Source of the DNA: Acorus gramineus
Lineage: Eukaryota > Streptophyta > Magnoliopsida > Acorales > Acoraceae
NCBI GenBank assembly: GCA_030737835.1
Contig: CM060850.1
Span: 29,615,716 to 29,679,715 of the forward strand
Direction of reading: 5' to 3'
DNA length: 64,000 nucleotides
Below are positions 1-11,601 of this stretch, in pieces (the first letter of the stretch is position 1; every line of letters begins with the position of its first letter). The notes beneath the pieces are model-generated. The model saw nothing but the letters and a program-made list of their open reading frames with translations, ran no database searches and was not told where the DNA came from. The position numbers were made by a program, and so were the translations under genes.

Positions 1-74
1 ATCCATCCAATCAAAACCAACACCTCCCACCATTTATTACAAAACCAAAACAAACTCTCTCACCCTTCATTATA

Positions 75-692
75 TTAAGCATGGGTGGTGGTCTGGTCCC
101 TCGCCATGGATTCAGAGACGGACGCGAGCTTCTGCAAATTAAGCCTCACCACAGTATCCGCGAACATCCTCGTGTCCTCCTCCGTGTTCCCCTCCGGCAC
201 GTCCACCACGTACGACTCCAAAACCAACGCCCCCTCCGCCGCCACGTCACTCACCGTCGTCACCGACCGGTAGTTCTTCAGCCGGTGCTCCCCGCCGATG
301 ATGCTGAACCCGGTGACGCGTCTCTCGTCGTCGAGAACGTCTAGCCTCTCCGTGCTGGTGTCCGCCGGTAAGCCGGAGATGACGCTGACCTCCCGGAGAC
401 AACCCACGTGGATCCCCTGTGATGGGTCTTTCAAGGAGCAGCTTTTGACGAAGTGTTTGTAGATTTGGGGACGGTCGAAGCTGCGGACGACGGACCAGAC
501 GGCGGGGACCGGGGCGTTGATGCGTTGGCAGAGGAGGGAGGAGCATTGGCCCGGGGAGGAGGGGGTGTTGTAGGTGTGGAAGGCGCCGATCACGGGTTTC
601 AGGGACTCGTACTCCGATGGAGAGAGGCCGGAGGGGATTCGGTCCGGGGGGTCTCTCTCGGCCGTCGATTTCGGTTGGGGTTCGTCGTCCAT
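75..692 (-). CDS. PYL: PYR/PYL/RCAR abscisic acid receptor
   Basis: Single-exon gene for a 205-residue START/Bet v 1-fold protein, the soluble ABA receptor that, when ABA-bound, inhibits clade A PP2C phosphatases. Visible in the translation: gate loop SGLPA (residues 106-110), latch loop GGEHRL (133-138), the ligand-contacting Lys in YKHF (K79), Glu in STERL (E115), Tyr in NYRSV (Y141) and Glu in VLESY (E159), and the C-terminal helix MFADTVVRLNLQKLA. The spacing and the C-terminal sequence look most like the PYR1/PYL1-3 group rather than PYL4-6 or PYL7-10 (from memory of family sequences). The frame stays open upstream to 743, but those extra residues come from a GA/CT microsatellite, so I chose the Met of MDDEP at 692. 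Expected in cytosol and nucleus. No damage seen. Confidence 0.93.
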   Translation of the reverse strand: MDDEPQPKSTAERDPPDRIPSGLSPSEYESLKPVIGAFHTYNTPSSPGQCSSLLCQRINAPVPAVWSVVRSFDRPQIYKHFVKSCSLKDPSQGIHVGCLREVSVISGLPADTSTERLDVLDDERRVTGFSIIGGEHRLKNYRSVTTVSDVAAEGALVLESYVVDVPEGNTEEDTRMFADTVVRLNLQKLASVSESMARDQTTTHA

Positions 693-708
693 GGCGTCTA
701 TAGAGACA

Positions 709-730
709 GAGAGAGAGAGAGAGAGAGAGA
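709..730. repeat. (GA)n microsatellite in PYL leader
   Basis: Perfect GA dinucleotide run (CT on the gene strand) 17 bases upstream of the PYL start codon, probably in the 5' UTR. CT-rich leaders are common in plant genes. Confidence 0.9.
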
Positions 731-1117
731 TAATACAATACAATAAAAGTGGTAGGTTGTAAGATATATTGGTTTGTCGTGATTTAAAAATGTTGTTTTT
801 GGGATGGCGGCTTATGATGGCGTGGACCCACTCACTGCTTGGTCAGGTGTCACGGCAAAACATTTCAAGGCATATGGACTTTCGAGGACGTATATTAGTG
901 CTAAGATACAAGGAATAATTATAGTGACAGTGAGGGAAAGAATAATTTATTTTTATTTAATATAAAAAATAATAAGAATTTATGGTAGACAATTGTTTTA
1001 ATATTGAAATGAATATGAGGATATGAGAATAGCATTTATGTAAATATGATAAATTTTTTATCTTTTAAAAATAAAACAACTTGTTTTCAAAATATTAACT
1101 CATTATTAAACTAGCTC
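731..1117. other. PYL upstream region
   Basis: AT-rich DNA with no supported gene. It should contain the PYL promoter. A TATA-like stretch (gene-strand AATATATC, around 765-772) is the only core-promoter candidate I see, and it is weak. Confidence 0.4.
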
Positions 1118-1498
1118 TTAGAATGTGTTTGGGTACAAACACACAGGGAAACTAAGGAAAATGAAAGAATTTAAATCAAAAGAAAAACTGAAAAAAAATA
1201 ATATTTTTCATTTGACCAGTTCATATGTCATTTGTGCTTGATATAGAAAGTGATGGAAAATGAAAATTGTTGTTTGTGTCAAAACAACCTAAATTGTCAA
1301 ATATTTTTAAATAAATAAAATTTTGAAAAACGATCAACGAGACATGTACAATAATAAATAAATATTTTTATTTTATTATAAAATAAAAAATAAGAACTTG
1401 TTACATTAAATAAAAAATAACGTTCCTCATTTTTCTCTTACTTTTCTCTGCTTTCCCTCTTTTTGGTTGAGGGAACCCTGGTCACAAACACACCCTTA
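1118..1498. mobile_element. Tourist-like (PIF/Harbinger) MITE
   Basis: A 375-bp AT-rich element (1121-1495) with imperfect terminal inverted repeats: left GAATGTGTTTGGGTAC; right, read inward on the other strand, GGGTGTGTTTGTGACC. It is flanked on both sides by TTA (1118-1120 and 1496-1498), the trinucleotide target duplication typical of PIF/Harbinger elements. It has no coding capacity. Confidence 0.72.
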
Positions 1499-4400
1499 AT
1501 CACAATTTTAACCCCCAAACATGTCTACATTGATACAAAATACATACCAAAATAAAATGTGTATTACATTTAATTAAACTTGTTTCATGTGAACGCTGAA
1601 GTGAACTAGACAATTTATCAAACATCAAACAACTCATGAATTGAACTGCAAAATATCCGTGAATAATTTTTCTTATGTAGCTAGCGCATGAGATAACCAG
1701 TATTTATTAGCTTGATCAATTTTGATGTAACTAACACTGACTAAATCCGAATCCGAACACATAGAATATTGGAAAATGTAGAGTCAGTCATTTTTACCAT
1801 TCAAAACTTAGATCACACATATTTTCATTTTTCTAAAAATTGTAAACATCATTTAATAGTGTATGTGCTTTAATAAGAAGTGTATATTGCTCTATTTTGG
1901 ATTGAATGAAAACTCAGTAAGTGTAAGAAAAAATTTAACGAGATATATATATCGTCTAACAAGATAAATATTGCACTGTATTTTTTATGAAATATATAAA
2001 ATTGTATTTTAAACGGTGGAAAAAAACCTAAGTAGCACCTGGATTATATAAATGGTTGAGTGTCCTGGCCCACTTAGCATCCATACATACCAGGTCCAAG
2101 GGGGACATGCACCCTTCTCTCAGATGTAGCAGGAGTAATGTGGACCATTCGATTGGTGGACCTTCTTCACCTGGTCTCATCCGTACACGATAGCCGGTTA
2201 AAAATTTAGCCGTAACATCAAACAACATTAATAGTCAGAGGGAACAGTGAATGTGGCTTTTAATTGTTTTTTGTTTGGTTTATTTGACTCTATAAATTAA
2301 TCTAGGCCTCAGCTCGAAATATAACTAAGCCCTATAGGTCAGGTGAGCTTTAATGTCATGTCCAATAATAAATGAATAATAATTAAATTGATGTGAATCT
2401 AACAAAGCATTGGGCACCTTAATACAATATTTGAAAACATAGCCATAATAATAAATAAAATAATAATATGTAAAAGTGGAGGGGGCATAAAGCACCCATA
2501 GGTCCAAGTCTTCTCCAGCTGTGTACACATTCTCTATGTTTTATTTTTAATTTAAGTGTGACGTAAATGGGAACCTACGAATTGATTATTCATATTTATC
2601 TATTGTAAATTATAGTTAAATAATAATGATAAAAACAAGTAGATAATATAAAAGTGTTATCCATTTATTAGTTTGCCTTTGTATTACATACAGATAAGAT
2701 TTTCCAAACTAAACGAAACATTAATAATAAGATTATATCGTCATCTATTCATCATAAAATTAATTGACCATTATGTCCCCTCAATCACTTTTTTTGTGAC
2801 AGATTTTGGTTAAATTAATCCTGAGGGATTAGTCATGCATGGTTATATGACAAAGTACAAAAATTTACTTCCAATAACATAGATCATATATAGTTTGACA
2901 GGGAGCTAAACATAATATCTAAACAGTCTATAATATACTAACCATGCAAGCCATGGTCAGTGCAGTCGATCCAAATTAATTAACATGTAGCCATGTAGGA
3001 TAAGCTTGCTATATATATCAAGTAAGGACAACCTAACTTCACTTTCAATTGGAATAACTGCAAGAAACCCATTTATTTATAAATTATTTTAACTATATAT
3101 TTTTAAAAAATATTGATGTATCTGGCATCCAAACATTCTCCTCTATCTTCTTATGCTAAGCATCCTCATCCTCTCATTCTTACTAATTGGGTTGATGTCC
3201 TGCTTGTTTCTAACCCAAATTTAATTAGGTTGTTTGCAATAAAAAAAATTTGCTAATTTTTTTTTAATATTTTTCTGATAACTTTTATAAGTGAGAGTGT
3301 GAGACTCAAATCCAGTACTTCTATCAATCTGTTACAAAGTTCAAATGTGAAGAATTGGATATTTGAACATGCTCTATTTGTAACCAGTTCTACATGTCTG
3401 GATCCTTTGTGTGTTTATGACGAACATAAGAATTATTTGACATAAGTAACATAAAATCTTTTTTTAATGAAAATATATACACTAATTAATTGATAATTAT
3501 AAACAAACCCTACATGGTTATCTTAAATTTCGTGTCATCGATGTGTGACAAATTATCACTAACCCACATAGGGATTGTGTTCTCAGGAGGGGAGTTCTCA
3601 TCTTTTGAATCCACATGTTTTAAAAGGACTACCTCTGAATATATTTACTTCAGATCATATATCATATCAGAATTCAATAGAAAAATGTTCAAGTAGGCAT
3701 ATCGTTAATGTTTTTTTTTTAATGGGTATATTGAATGGATGTAGTTGTTATCTCTTCCAATGCCCATCTTGAATCAATCCCACACTTGGGCATCAACTTT
3801 ATGGTCCACCAGGTACGAACTAATCATTTTTTTATGTTGTCTTTTTTCAAAGCTTAATTCAACCGGTCAAACATCTAATAAGTAACACTGCATCGATATA
3901 TTAGTAATATATGTTGCATTTTTTTATATATCAGTACTGCCCGGCATGACCTTGCTTTAAGAACTATATATGTGTGTGTGTGTGTGTGTGGTGAAACAGC
4001 TGATTCGAAACACCTCCAATATCATAATCTTCACTAATATAAATGATCATCTCACAAATGATATAGGAAATTTTTTGTTGTAGCCTCGATTTGAAGATCT
4101 TAGGTCATAGTTTATATATTATAAATTTTTAACTTTTTTTTATAAATATTAGTAAATATATTTGTTGTAATTTAAAAAAAAAACATTAAATTACCAACAA
4201 TAAATGTTGTTAAAATAAGTTGTAAAATAATTTGTTTACATTATTGTGTAATTTTCAAAAATCATTTAAGTGATGAAAGTGAAAATGGATGTTGTGTTTG
4301 TTTGTAATAAATGAACACAAATATTATTTGTTAAATCAGTTGAAGGTATATATTTGTGTCCAAATCAAAATTATGTATATAAAATATTGTATAAGCTATA

Positions 4401-4864
4401 ATCACAAAAATATTTTGATCTAGCTTTTATATTATAATTTTTGAAAGTTATTTTTAGCTTATTATTTATAATAAATTTAAACAAACACCTCATAATAATT
4501 TATTTTAACCTAAAATATACAAGTTACAACTTATGAGCTGATTTAACAATGGGATAAATAGAGACAACAATTTATCACATTTGATATAAAAAATAATAAA
4601 GATAAATACAGACTCTAGTCCTGAATTTAAAATCAAAATTAAATTTTTTGTTGCAAACATCTGTCCTATGTGGCTGCGAATATGAAGGGACTGTTAGACA
4701 TGAATGAAGAATCGCTTTGTATTCCATTGGGTCACACACTGAAAAAATGACACTCATTTGGGGACTCTTCACTCTTCTGTATCAGCTGTTTTTCAAAATT
4801 GAAAGTGATCTTATAAATAAAGGAAAAAAAGGTAACCAGATTCATGAAAGAAGACCGATTGAGA
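1499..4864. other. AT-rich intergenic DNA, no gene seen
   Basis: Long AT-rich stretch whose short open frames have no recognisable family or composition. A slightly GC-richer patch at 2030-2230 resembles degraded repeat DNA but I could not classify it. A TG microsatellite lies at about 3969-3990. Confidence 0.5.
3969..3990. repeat. (TG)n microsatellite
   Basis: Uninterrupted TG dinucleotide run following a short TA stretch. Confidence 0.85.
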
Positions 4865-6553
4865 ATGGCAGACAACGAAGACGATTGCGTTGTATTGGAT
4901 TTGAATCCTTTCAACCAAGTCTCCAAAAAGTATACCCTTCACAATGATAAAGAGCTCTCCATCATCAGCTCCAAAGGCCCGGTATATTGTATTGTCGATA
5001 TGATGATATGCATGTATTTACACTAACCTTCCACCTATAGAAAGATTTAATTTGTTCTTATATTAAAAACTCTTTTTGCATGCATGTGTGATATATATAC
5101 AGATAGCGAACAGAGAGTGGCCTCACTGGAGGCACCTATGTGACAATTTGCCCTTTGAAATGATCTCTTACGAGAAATGCTGCAAGGAGGTTAGCGTACT
5201 TGTTTGAGTTGTTTCTTTGATTCTTGCACGGATTCAAGTTGGGGTTTTAGCATTTGGACATTTGGGTTTAACTAATTAATCTAATTTTGTTTGTATTAAT
5301 ATTGAGGGGACAGGTAGTAATCCGAAACCTGAGTCCAACCTGATACAGTGAGTGATGATGAATTTAAATGTTTTATGTAAACTTTTTAATGTTTAATTTA
5401 TGAAATCAATTTATTTCCACCTATTTATTTTTTTAAAATTTATCTTTTTTGTAATTTCATTCTCTGTTTTCCCTAACGTTGTTACTTATTGTATCTTTTT
5501 TTCTTTTTTTTTTTGACATGATGTTTTCATTATTTAGAGTTCGAATGGTTAATACTGACATAATTTTTAAGTTAATGAACTCAATCTGAGTACAACTCAA
5601 CTCAAATTAAACCCAACGAGATAGGTTCAGATTAAACTTCTCTGGATTGAGCTAAGGGATATCAATTGAGTTTGATTTTATTGTTTAATTTATGTGATAA
5701 AATTTATTTTCCTCGTATTTATTTTTTCTTAAAATCTATCATTTGTGTCATTCCATTCCCCATTCTCATTAACAACGTTCCTTATTTTTTGTGTTTTTTA
5801 TTTATTTCTGTGACATGATATTTTGATTTTTTAGAATGCAAATCATTAAAACTGATAGAACTTTTAAGCCAAGTTTAAAATCCAATCAGAACTCCCAACT
5901 CAAAACGTGTGGTTCTGTGATTGAACAACATTTGTGTTTGTAGGAAGCTGGTTCTATAATCGTGCAATCAAACAGTTTTGCAATCGCAGTTTCCTGCAGA
6001 CATATTTCAAGTAAATAATACATAAAAACTACAATTGAAGAAAGCTTGGGGGGGGGGGGGGACTGCTTCTTACAGAATCAATTTTAAACTCAGCATATGT
6101 AGAAAATCAGTTTTACAATCCCGCTATCAAACGCTATCTAAACCCAACAGTTTAGGTTCAGGTTAAACTTCTCTGGTTTTAAAAGTTCGTTTGAGTTGGG
6201 TTTAAATTAACTTCTTTCAATTTCATATTGGGTCGGATTAAGCTCCAACCCTACCCACCCGACTTACCCAAGTGACCTAGGAGAGTGAAAAAAAAAAAAA
6301 AAAAGAATTCTATAAGTCTCGCATTGTGACTTCAAATAAACGACTGACTCTTGAATGCATGGTTGATGTGGAGCAGTGCTACTGTTACGTGTGTGACAAA
6401 CCAGCTCCATGTAAGGAATGGAAGACACATTGCCATGCAAACGATGGGGAGCAGAAATAGAAGCAGTTGAGATTGAACCTTGAACCCGCATGGAAGAAGA
6501 TGAGGAGAGCCACAACATCGCATAGTTCTGATTCTGATTCTGATTCTTATTAA
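4865..6553 (+). pseudogene. Small cysteine-rich CYCYVC protein gene with premature stop
   Basis: Three exons can be assembled with GT-AG introns, all phase 0: 4865-4981 (39 codons, acidic start with DDCVVLDLNPF), 5103-5189 (REWPHWRHLCDNLPFE) and 6377-6553 (CYCYVCDKPAPCKEWKTHCHA). The Cys/His pattern of exon 3 looks metal-binding. It matches, from memory, a plant family I associate with RPM1-interacting protein 13 (RIN13)-like proteins; that name is tentative. Exon 3 meets TAG at 6458-6460 exactly where the paralogous copy at 8.5 kb has TGG (EQIWKM), yet the frame then stays open to TAA at 6551-6553 through WKKMRRATTS and an (SD)n tail. The original stop was therefore probably 6551, and this copy is either truncated to about 95 residues or a pseudogene. 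Confidence 0.6.
5390..5890. repeat. Imperfect direct duplication in intron 2
   Basis: Two diverged copies, roughly 5390-5640 and 5682-5890, share GTTTAATTTATG, TTTATTTTTT, CATTCCC-like and GACATGAT segments in the same order. They lie in the second intron of the CYCYVC gene. The same intron has a 13-base G run at about 6049-6061. Confidence 0.5.
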
Positions 6554-8513
6554 TTTTTTGGTTTTTTGGGCCACGGCATTGATGCATTTTCTGGCTTACT
6601 TTTAACTTTTGATCTCTGAATGTGTGTGTTATATATAAATTAAAGGTTTTCAAGTTCCACCGTTATATCTTATTTACTATATTATCACTCATTTTGTGGA
6701 ATGGTTTATTAATCTAGCCACAGGAAGAATACAAGTTTCACGGTTTCTCTCATTTAATCTTCTGTTCGTTTTTTTATATATAATGAGCATTGTTATATAT
6801 CATGCATGTTTTTCATTTGTAAATCTCATTTGATGCTTTGTTTGGGCAGTAAGAGATTTATTTGTAAAAAGTAGCACAGATCAACGTTGACTATTTTTTT
6901 TTAACAATGGAGATGCCACATATATATATATATATATATATATATACAGCACATTTTTTTTTTTTTTAGGAGGCTCCTTTATTTTCAATTAAAATCACTG
7001 CTTCTTCTTTGATTAAATATTAATGGTTGAGAATTTTTTATATGAAATTTTAATGATTGAAATTCTTCTCTTTTTTTAACATATATTTTAGTTGAGAAAA
7101 GATAAAATCATGCCAGATTTGTTTTTGATTATCCTCATCGACTGAGTTTTTTTTGTTTAAAATATATCTGATTGAGAAAAATCATGAAAGATTTATAAGG
7201 ATAGAGCTTTTAATTTGAGAAGAAAATATATGAAAAGATGTTATTTTTTTAACTATTAAAATTTAATTAAAAAATTTAATTGATAAAGATAGAGAGAAAT
7301 TTTCCATGATCTAAAAAGAAATCTGAGCCATTTAAAATTTGAAAAAAGAAATTTTAGCTATTCATATTTAATCAAAAAAGAAAAAGTAATCGCAATTTAA
7401 AACAAATAAGGTGTCATATATATATATGGCGCCTCTTTAAAAAAGAGAGAATGAAAAGGAGTGAGAGATGAATGGATGGACGAAGCCCGCTGCGACGCTT
7501 AAGGCGTTATTCGGCTCCTCCCGGTGTAGAAGTCACAAACCGAACCACCCCCATGATCCAGCAAGCCCACACAAAGTGCATGCTCAGGTGGAATCAGAAA
7601 CTGACTTAGAATTCTATCACCATAAAAGCACTTGGGCTACTGGAATAATAGAACGTCAAGGCTATCTCTCACAAGAGACTCTCTCTTTGAGTGAATACAC
7701 ACTTTGTGACTTCGATAGATGTAATGGCATTCATGGGTCCCTTTATATAGGCCTCTAAATTGCCCAAGAGTCACCTCCAAATTTAAGGTACCCATTTAAT
7801 TTGAATAATGGACTTTCAATTATTCCATGCAAAAATCATTGCTCCATATCTAATGGGAATGGCAAATTCAAGGTACATAATGGACTTTCAATTATAGACA
7901 ATTCATGTATCCAACCTAGGTGCGGCCTCATTGGAATGAGAACCTTGCATATTCAATGCTTCATTCCACCCTAGGTTTATCATAGAAATTCTACATACAT
8001 GAATTCTACACAGTTAATGCATTAAATATGGTTCATCTCGGGTCCCCCCCTTGGTTCACCTCGAGTCGCCCCTCTTGGTTCATCATCTCAGGTCGCCCCT
8101 CAATTCACCTCGGGTCGCCCCCTTGGTTGTTATGCAATGTACCTACTTCATTAGCCAACTCATATGAATCATGCCAAGTCCACATCCACATGCCATGTAC
8201 TACACATCCATATATATATAGCCCTTGTTCATATGTCTAAGTCCTACACTTAACTAATTGGTGATTATTTAAAAACATGTGAGGAATCAAGTTTGGAGTC
8301 AAAATATATTAATATATTTTTCATATTAAACATAGAATTTTAAAACTTTAATTTTTGAAAAAATTTCAAAAAATCAACAAGATTAAGTTCCACTTTTATC
8401 CTACCCAACTCACCCAAGTTGCAACCCCAAATAATTTAATTGAAAGATGAATTCAATGACTCAGGCTGTGATTTCATATGAATGACTGACTTTGTGTGGT
8501 TGATCTGGGGCAG
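6554..8513. other. Intergenic region between the two CYCYVC copies
   Basis: Mostly AT-rich. It contains a (TA)n run at about 6918-6945 and an unclassified GC-richer block at 7450-8240 with one short open frame (7468-7758) of no recognised family. The last ~120 bp before 8514 matches the 3' end of intron 2 of the 4.9-kb gene (shared GACTGACT and TGGTTGAT.TGG.GCAG). The duplication therefore took part of the intron plus exon 3. I found no copies of exons 1 or 2 here. Confidence 0.55.
8031..8128 (+). repeat. ~25-bp tandem repeat, four imperfect units
   Basis: Four imperfect copies of a unit like GGTTCACCTCGGGTCGCCCC, GC-rich within AT-rich surroundings. Function unknown. Confidence 0.75.
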
Positions 8514-8864
8514 TGCTATTGTTACGTGTGTAACAAAACAGCTCCTTGTATGTACTGGAAGACACACTGTCATGCAAATGATCGGGAGCAGATATGGAAG
8601 ATGTTGAGAAACTTTGAACTCCAATTGAAGGAGCTGGAGAGAGCCACCACAAACTATGAACTCTCACTGAAGGAGCTGTTTTGTTACATGTATAACAAAA
8701 CAGATCCTTGTATGTATTGGAAGACACACTGGCATGCAAAAGATCGGGAGCAGATATGGAAGATGTTGGGAAACCTTGAACTCTCTTGGAAGGAGCACAA
8801 GAGAGCCACCACAAACTGTGAACTCTCATCGAAGAAGATGAAAATTGTTTTGTGTAAAACTTAA
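8514..8864 (+). pseudogene. Partial exon-3 copy of CYCYVC gene, internally duplicated
   Basis: An intron-like acceptor (GGGGCAG) precedes CYCYVCNKTAPCMYWKTHCH, a near copy of exon 3 of the gene at 4.9 kb. The frame is open for 116 codons and contains the exon twice, offset by exactly 162 bp (54 codons). The second unit has lost key residues: CYCYVC has become CYMYN and HCHA has become HWHA, so it probably cannot bind metal as the first does. EQIWKM is intact in both units, showing the TAG of the upstream paralogue is a secondary change. No promoter or upstream exons are visible, so it is likely a duplicated fragment unless spliced from the upstream gene. Confidence 0.65.
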
Positions 8865-9080
8865 TATTTGTTTCAATCTCTGAATGTATGTGCATGTCAT
8901 GAAACAGAGAACAAATTTCATGCATTGTGATCATGTTTCAGTGGATGCTTTGTTTTGGTAACAAAAAATGTTAATGTACGACGATTTCATTTTGTTTGAG
9001 ATTCAAAAGGGTCTTAATTGAGGAATGGAGTTTTAATATGGTTTGATATCGCAATTAATACATTTAATGATAATAATTTT

Positions 9081-9088
9081 AAAAAAAC
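9081..9088 (-). terminator. Pol III T-run terminator of tRNA-Asp
   Basis: Seven consecutive Ts (A on the plus strand) directly downstream of the mature tRNA 3' end. Confidence 0.85.
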
Positions 9089-9160
9089 CGCCGTTGCCGG
9101 GGATCGAACCCGGGTCACCCGCGTGACAGGCGGGAATACTTACCACTATACTACAACGAC
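9089..9160 (-). tRNA. tRNA-Asp (GTC)
   Basis: A complete 72-base cloverleaf on the minus strand. The 5' acceptor arm GTCGTTG pairs with CAACGGC (one G-U wobble), with discriminator G. The D arm includes TAGTATAGTGGTAAGTA. The anticodon stem CCCGC/GCGGG encloses loop CTGTCAC with anticodon GTC. The T arm is CCCGG-GTTCGATC-CCCGG. There is no intron. On the transcribed strand a seven-T run immediately follows the 3' end, a normal Pol III terminator, and the CCA is not encoded, as expected for a nuclear gene. Confidence 0.97.
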
Positions 9161-10743
9161 TTTTTATGTAATTTGTTATTATAATATTATATTAAATCAA
9201 TACCCTGACAAATTCTTGAAAACCTGACAACTTTAGGTTATTTGTTACACTGTGAGTCTCCCGTGATTTTGTTACAATTAACCTCACATTTTAGTCTCGT
9301 TTCTTCTAGTAAGAGATATATACATTTAAAGTGAATAACATTAAAATTAGGATTAATAAGATGCCCTCACGATAATATGGTATATGGTACATATATGGTA
9401 TCAGAAAATTATCCTCCTAACAATATGCATGCATTTCACCTGGCACGTGTGCACGCCAAAGTCGTGTCACATATAAGATTACATAACATGCAAAAATAAG
9501 GAGGATGACCGCTACTAACCGACTCCGTTTTATGAACCAATGACAGTGGGGTCATGCTATTTAATTTTCAACAAAATAATGTTAGGTGACAACATCCCTA
9601 ATCTAATATTTTAATAGAGATTCAATAGATTTTTTTGTTTTTGAAACCTTTGAATCAACATGAACCCATAAACTAAACATGGGCTAAAACCCATTGATAA
9701 GCCCATAGGATTTTTTTTTATTTTTCTGCGGGCATTAAGGCCCGAAACTAGGTCAGGGTGTCCTCAACCGCTGCGATAAAGCCGGGTGGAACAATAGAGA
9801 CTCAGTAGTTATTTATATGATATAACGATGAAAGGTGGTTCACACCTATATAATACGCTAGCATTGCTCAATTTAATCCTAACTCGCACTATAACTGATA
9901 ATAACTATTTAAAAGTGATCATGCATGCATGTAGCAAATGCATTCAAAGTTCCATCATGGATTGGTTGATAATGATGCAATTAATGGGCTGCATAATGGA
10001 TTATGGAATGGAAAATATTAAGGTGCAAGCATATTTGCGATCAAAAGATTTTTTTATTTTTTTTTAAGTATAAATTTGTATAATAAAATTTATACATTTA
10101 TAAAAATATATATATATATATATATATACACACGAATAATCTAAATGCATATATTTTGTTAAAAAATAAGATTGATATATAAGTCTAACTTATATATATA
10201 TTATGATAATAAATAGAATTGCAAGAATGATAGTGGGGCAACATCCTTATATCGGGTGATAAAAAAATTGTATATATAGAATTTTTGGGAGAGCGGGTCA
10301 TTTCAGTTATGAGACCTTCCTGATATGTACTCCTTTTTCATCACTGGTATACGAAAGAATGCCCTATTAAGGGCCAAAAAAAAAAAAAAAAAACATTAAA
10401 TATTGATTTTTCATTCAACTAACAAATTCTAAACTTCTGTGTGTCAATTGTATTTCTTCCCAAAAACTAAAATAAAAAAACCAATGCCGTTTCAAACAAG
10501 GAATAAAAATCAAGAACAAGTTTCACAGCAAAATATAACCACCACCACCACCAAAACTACATCAGTTAGAAAGGCAAAGCTCCAATTAGAGATCAATCAA
10601 AACAGTAAAACAAGTATCTTTTCCTTTCTTCTTCGTCTCTCTCTCTCCCCAAACATTTCATAATCATAAGAGAATATCCAATATATCAAATTATCAACAA
10701 AAACGAAAAAGAAAAGAAAAAGAGGACCTCCCAAGTCCCAACC
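9161..10743. other. Intergenic DNA, no gene seen
   Basis: AT-rich, with a (TA)n run near 10109-10128 and an 18-base A run near 10376-10393. The segment 9640-9800 has scattered GGGC/GCCC words of unknown origin. The part nearest 10743 should include the 3' UTR of the ATL gene. Confidence 0.45.
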
Positions 10744-11601
10744 TCACATGGGAAGAATCGAATTCCTCCCCTTCCATTGCATGGCCGACCCAACCCTCTT
10801 CATCGCGCCACTGCATTGCCCAGACGAACCAACCCTGCTTTCATCGTCCCCCGACACATCAGCGATCGACATCGACGTCGAACGCGCAATAGGTTCGATC
10901 TCAATCACACTCTGCCTCACCTCCTCTGTTTCTCCAACACTCGCCGCAACCGCTACTACAACCGCCGTTTCAGAACTCACGCGCGGCTCGGGCTCCAGCG
11001 GGAGAGGGGCGATGTTGGCGCGGCAGAGGGGGCAGTTGTTGTGGCTCTTGAACCAGGTGTCGATGCACGCGACGTGGAACGCGTGCGCGCACTTCGGGAG
11101 GAGTCGGAGCTGCTCGTCCTCATTGAACTCGCTGAGGCAGACCGAGCAGTCCGTGCAATCGACGAACCCGTCCCCTCTGTTGTACTTGCACACCTTGATA
11201 GACTTGATCACCGTCTCGTCCAGCCCGCACGACGTCGTCGTCCACGCCTCCTGTCGCGCGGACTCGTTTGGGTCGCCTTCGTCTTCGTCGGTTGAGTCGC
11301 GGCGGAGCTGGCGAGTCCGGCGCGGCGAGTCGGCGTCGCCGTGGGCGCCGCGCGAGCAGTACTTGGAGATGACGGTGTAGTAGGTGACGAGGAGGAGGGC
11401 GGAGGCGAGGATGCCGATGATGGCGACGACGAGAGGGGAGACGTTGGGAGCGGCGGAGGAGGAGGCGGCGGCGGAGGGCGGCGGAGGGGGGAAGATGAGG
11501 TAGCACCACTGGGGGCAGAAGGGGGTGCAGAAGCCCTTCGAGCAGTCCTTTGGGGAGGTTCCATAGGGGACCCATGTTTGCTGGTCGTCAAGGGAAGCCA
11601 T
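10744..11601 (-). CDS. ATL: ATL-family RING-H2 E3 ubiquitin ligase
   Basis: Intronless gene for 285 residues, the usual architecture of plant ATL proteins. It has an N-terminal Cys/Pro-rich segment (residues 18-43), one transmembrane helix (about 56-79, [20 protein letters not shown]), a basic/acidic linker, the family GLDE motif (126-129) and a RING-H2 finger (152-193: CSVC, CAHAFH, then C and CPLC with the W typical of ATLs). A Ser-rich variable tail follows. It should be a membrane-anchored E3 ligase transferring ubiquitin from an E2; substrates cannot be read from sequence. The Cys-rich N-terminus and Pro tract recall ATL52/54-type members (from memory). Coding DNA is strongly GC-rich, which creates long antisense open frames that I do not regard as genes. 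Confidence 0.95.
   Translation of the reverse strand: MASLDDQQTWVPYGTSPKDCSKGFCTPFCPQWCYLIFPPPPPSAAASSSAAPNVSPLVVAIIGILASALLLVTYYTVISKYCSRGAHGDADSPRRTRQLRRDSTDEDEGDPNESARQEAWTTTSCGLDETVIKSIKVCKYNRGDGFVDCTDCSVCLSEFNEDEQLRLLPKCAHAFHVACIDTWFKSHNNCPLCRANIAPLPLEPEPRVSSETAVVVAVAASVGETEEVRQSVIEIEPIARSTSMSIADVSGDDESRVGSSGQCSGAMKRVGSAMQWKGRNSILPM

Noticed and set aside
8028..8128. Possible CRISPR-like or regulatory repeat array
   Set aside because: Units are imperfect, adjacent and without spacers; it is a plain tandem minisatellite in a plant nuclear genome.
8461..8934. 157-codon minus-strand frame
   Set aside because: Antisense to the duplicated CYCYVC exon; its internal repetition simply mirrors the exon duplication.
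9018..9227. Plus-strand frame overlapping the tRNA
   Set aside because: The region is a complete tRNA-Asp on the minus strand; the frame is fortuitous.
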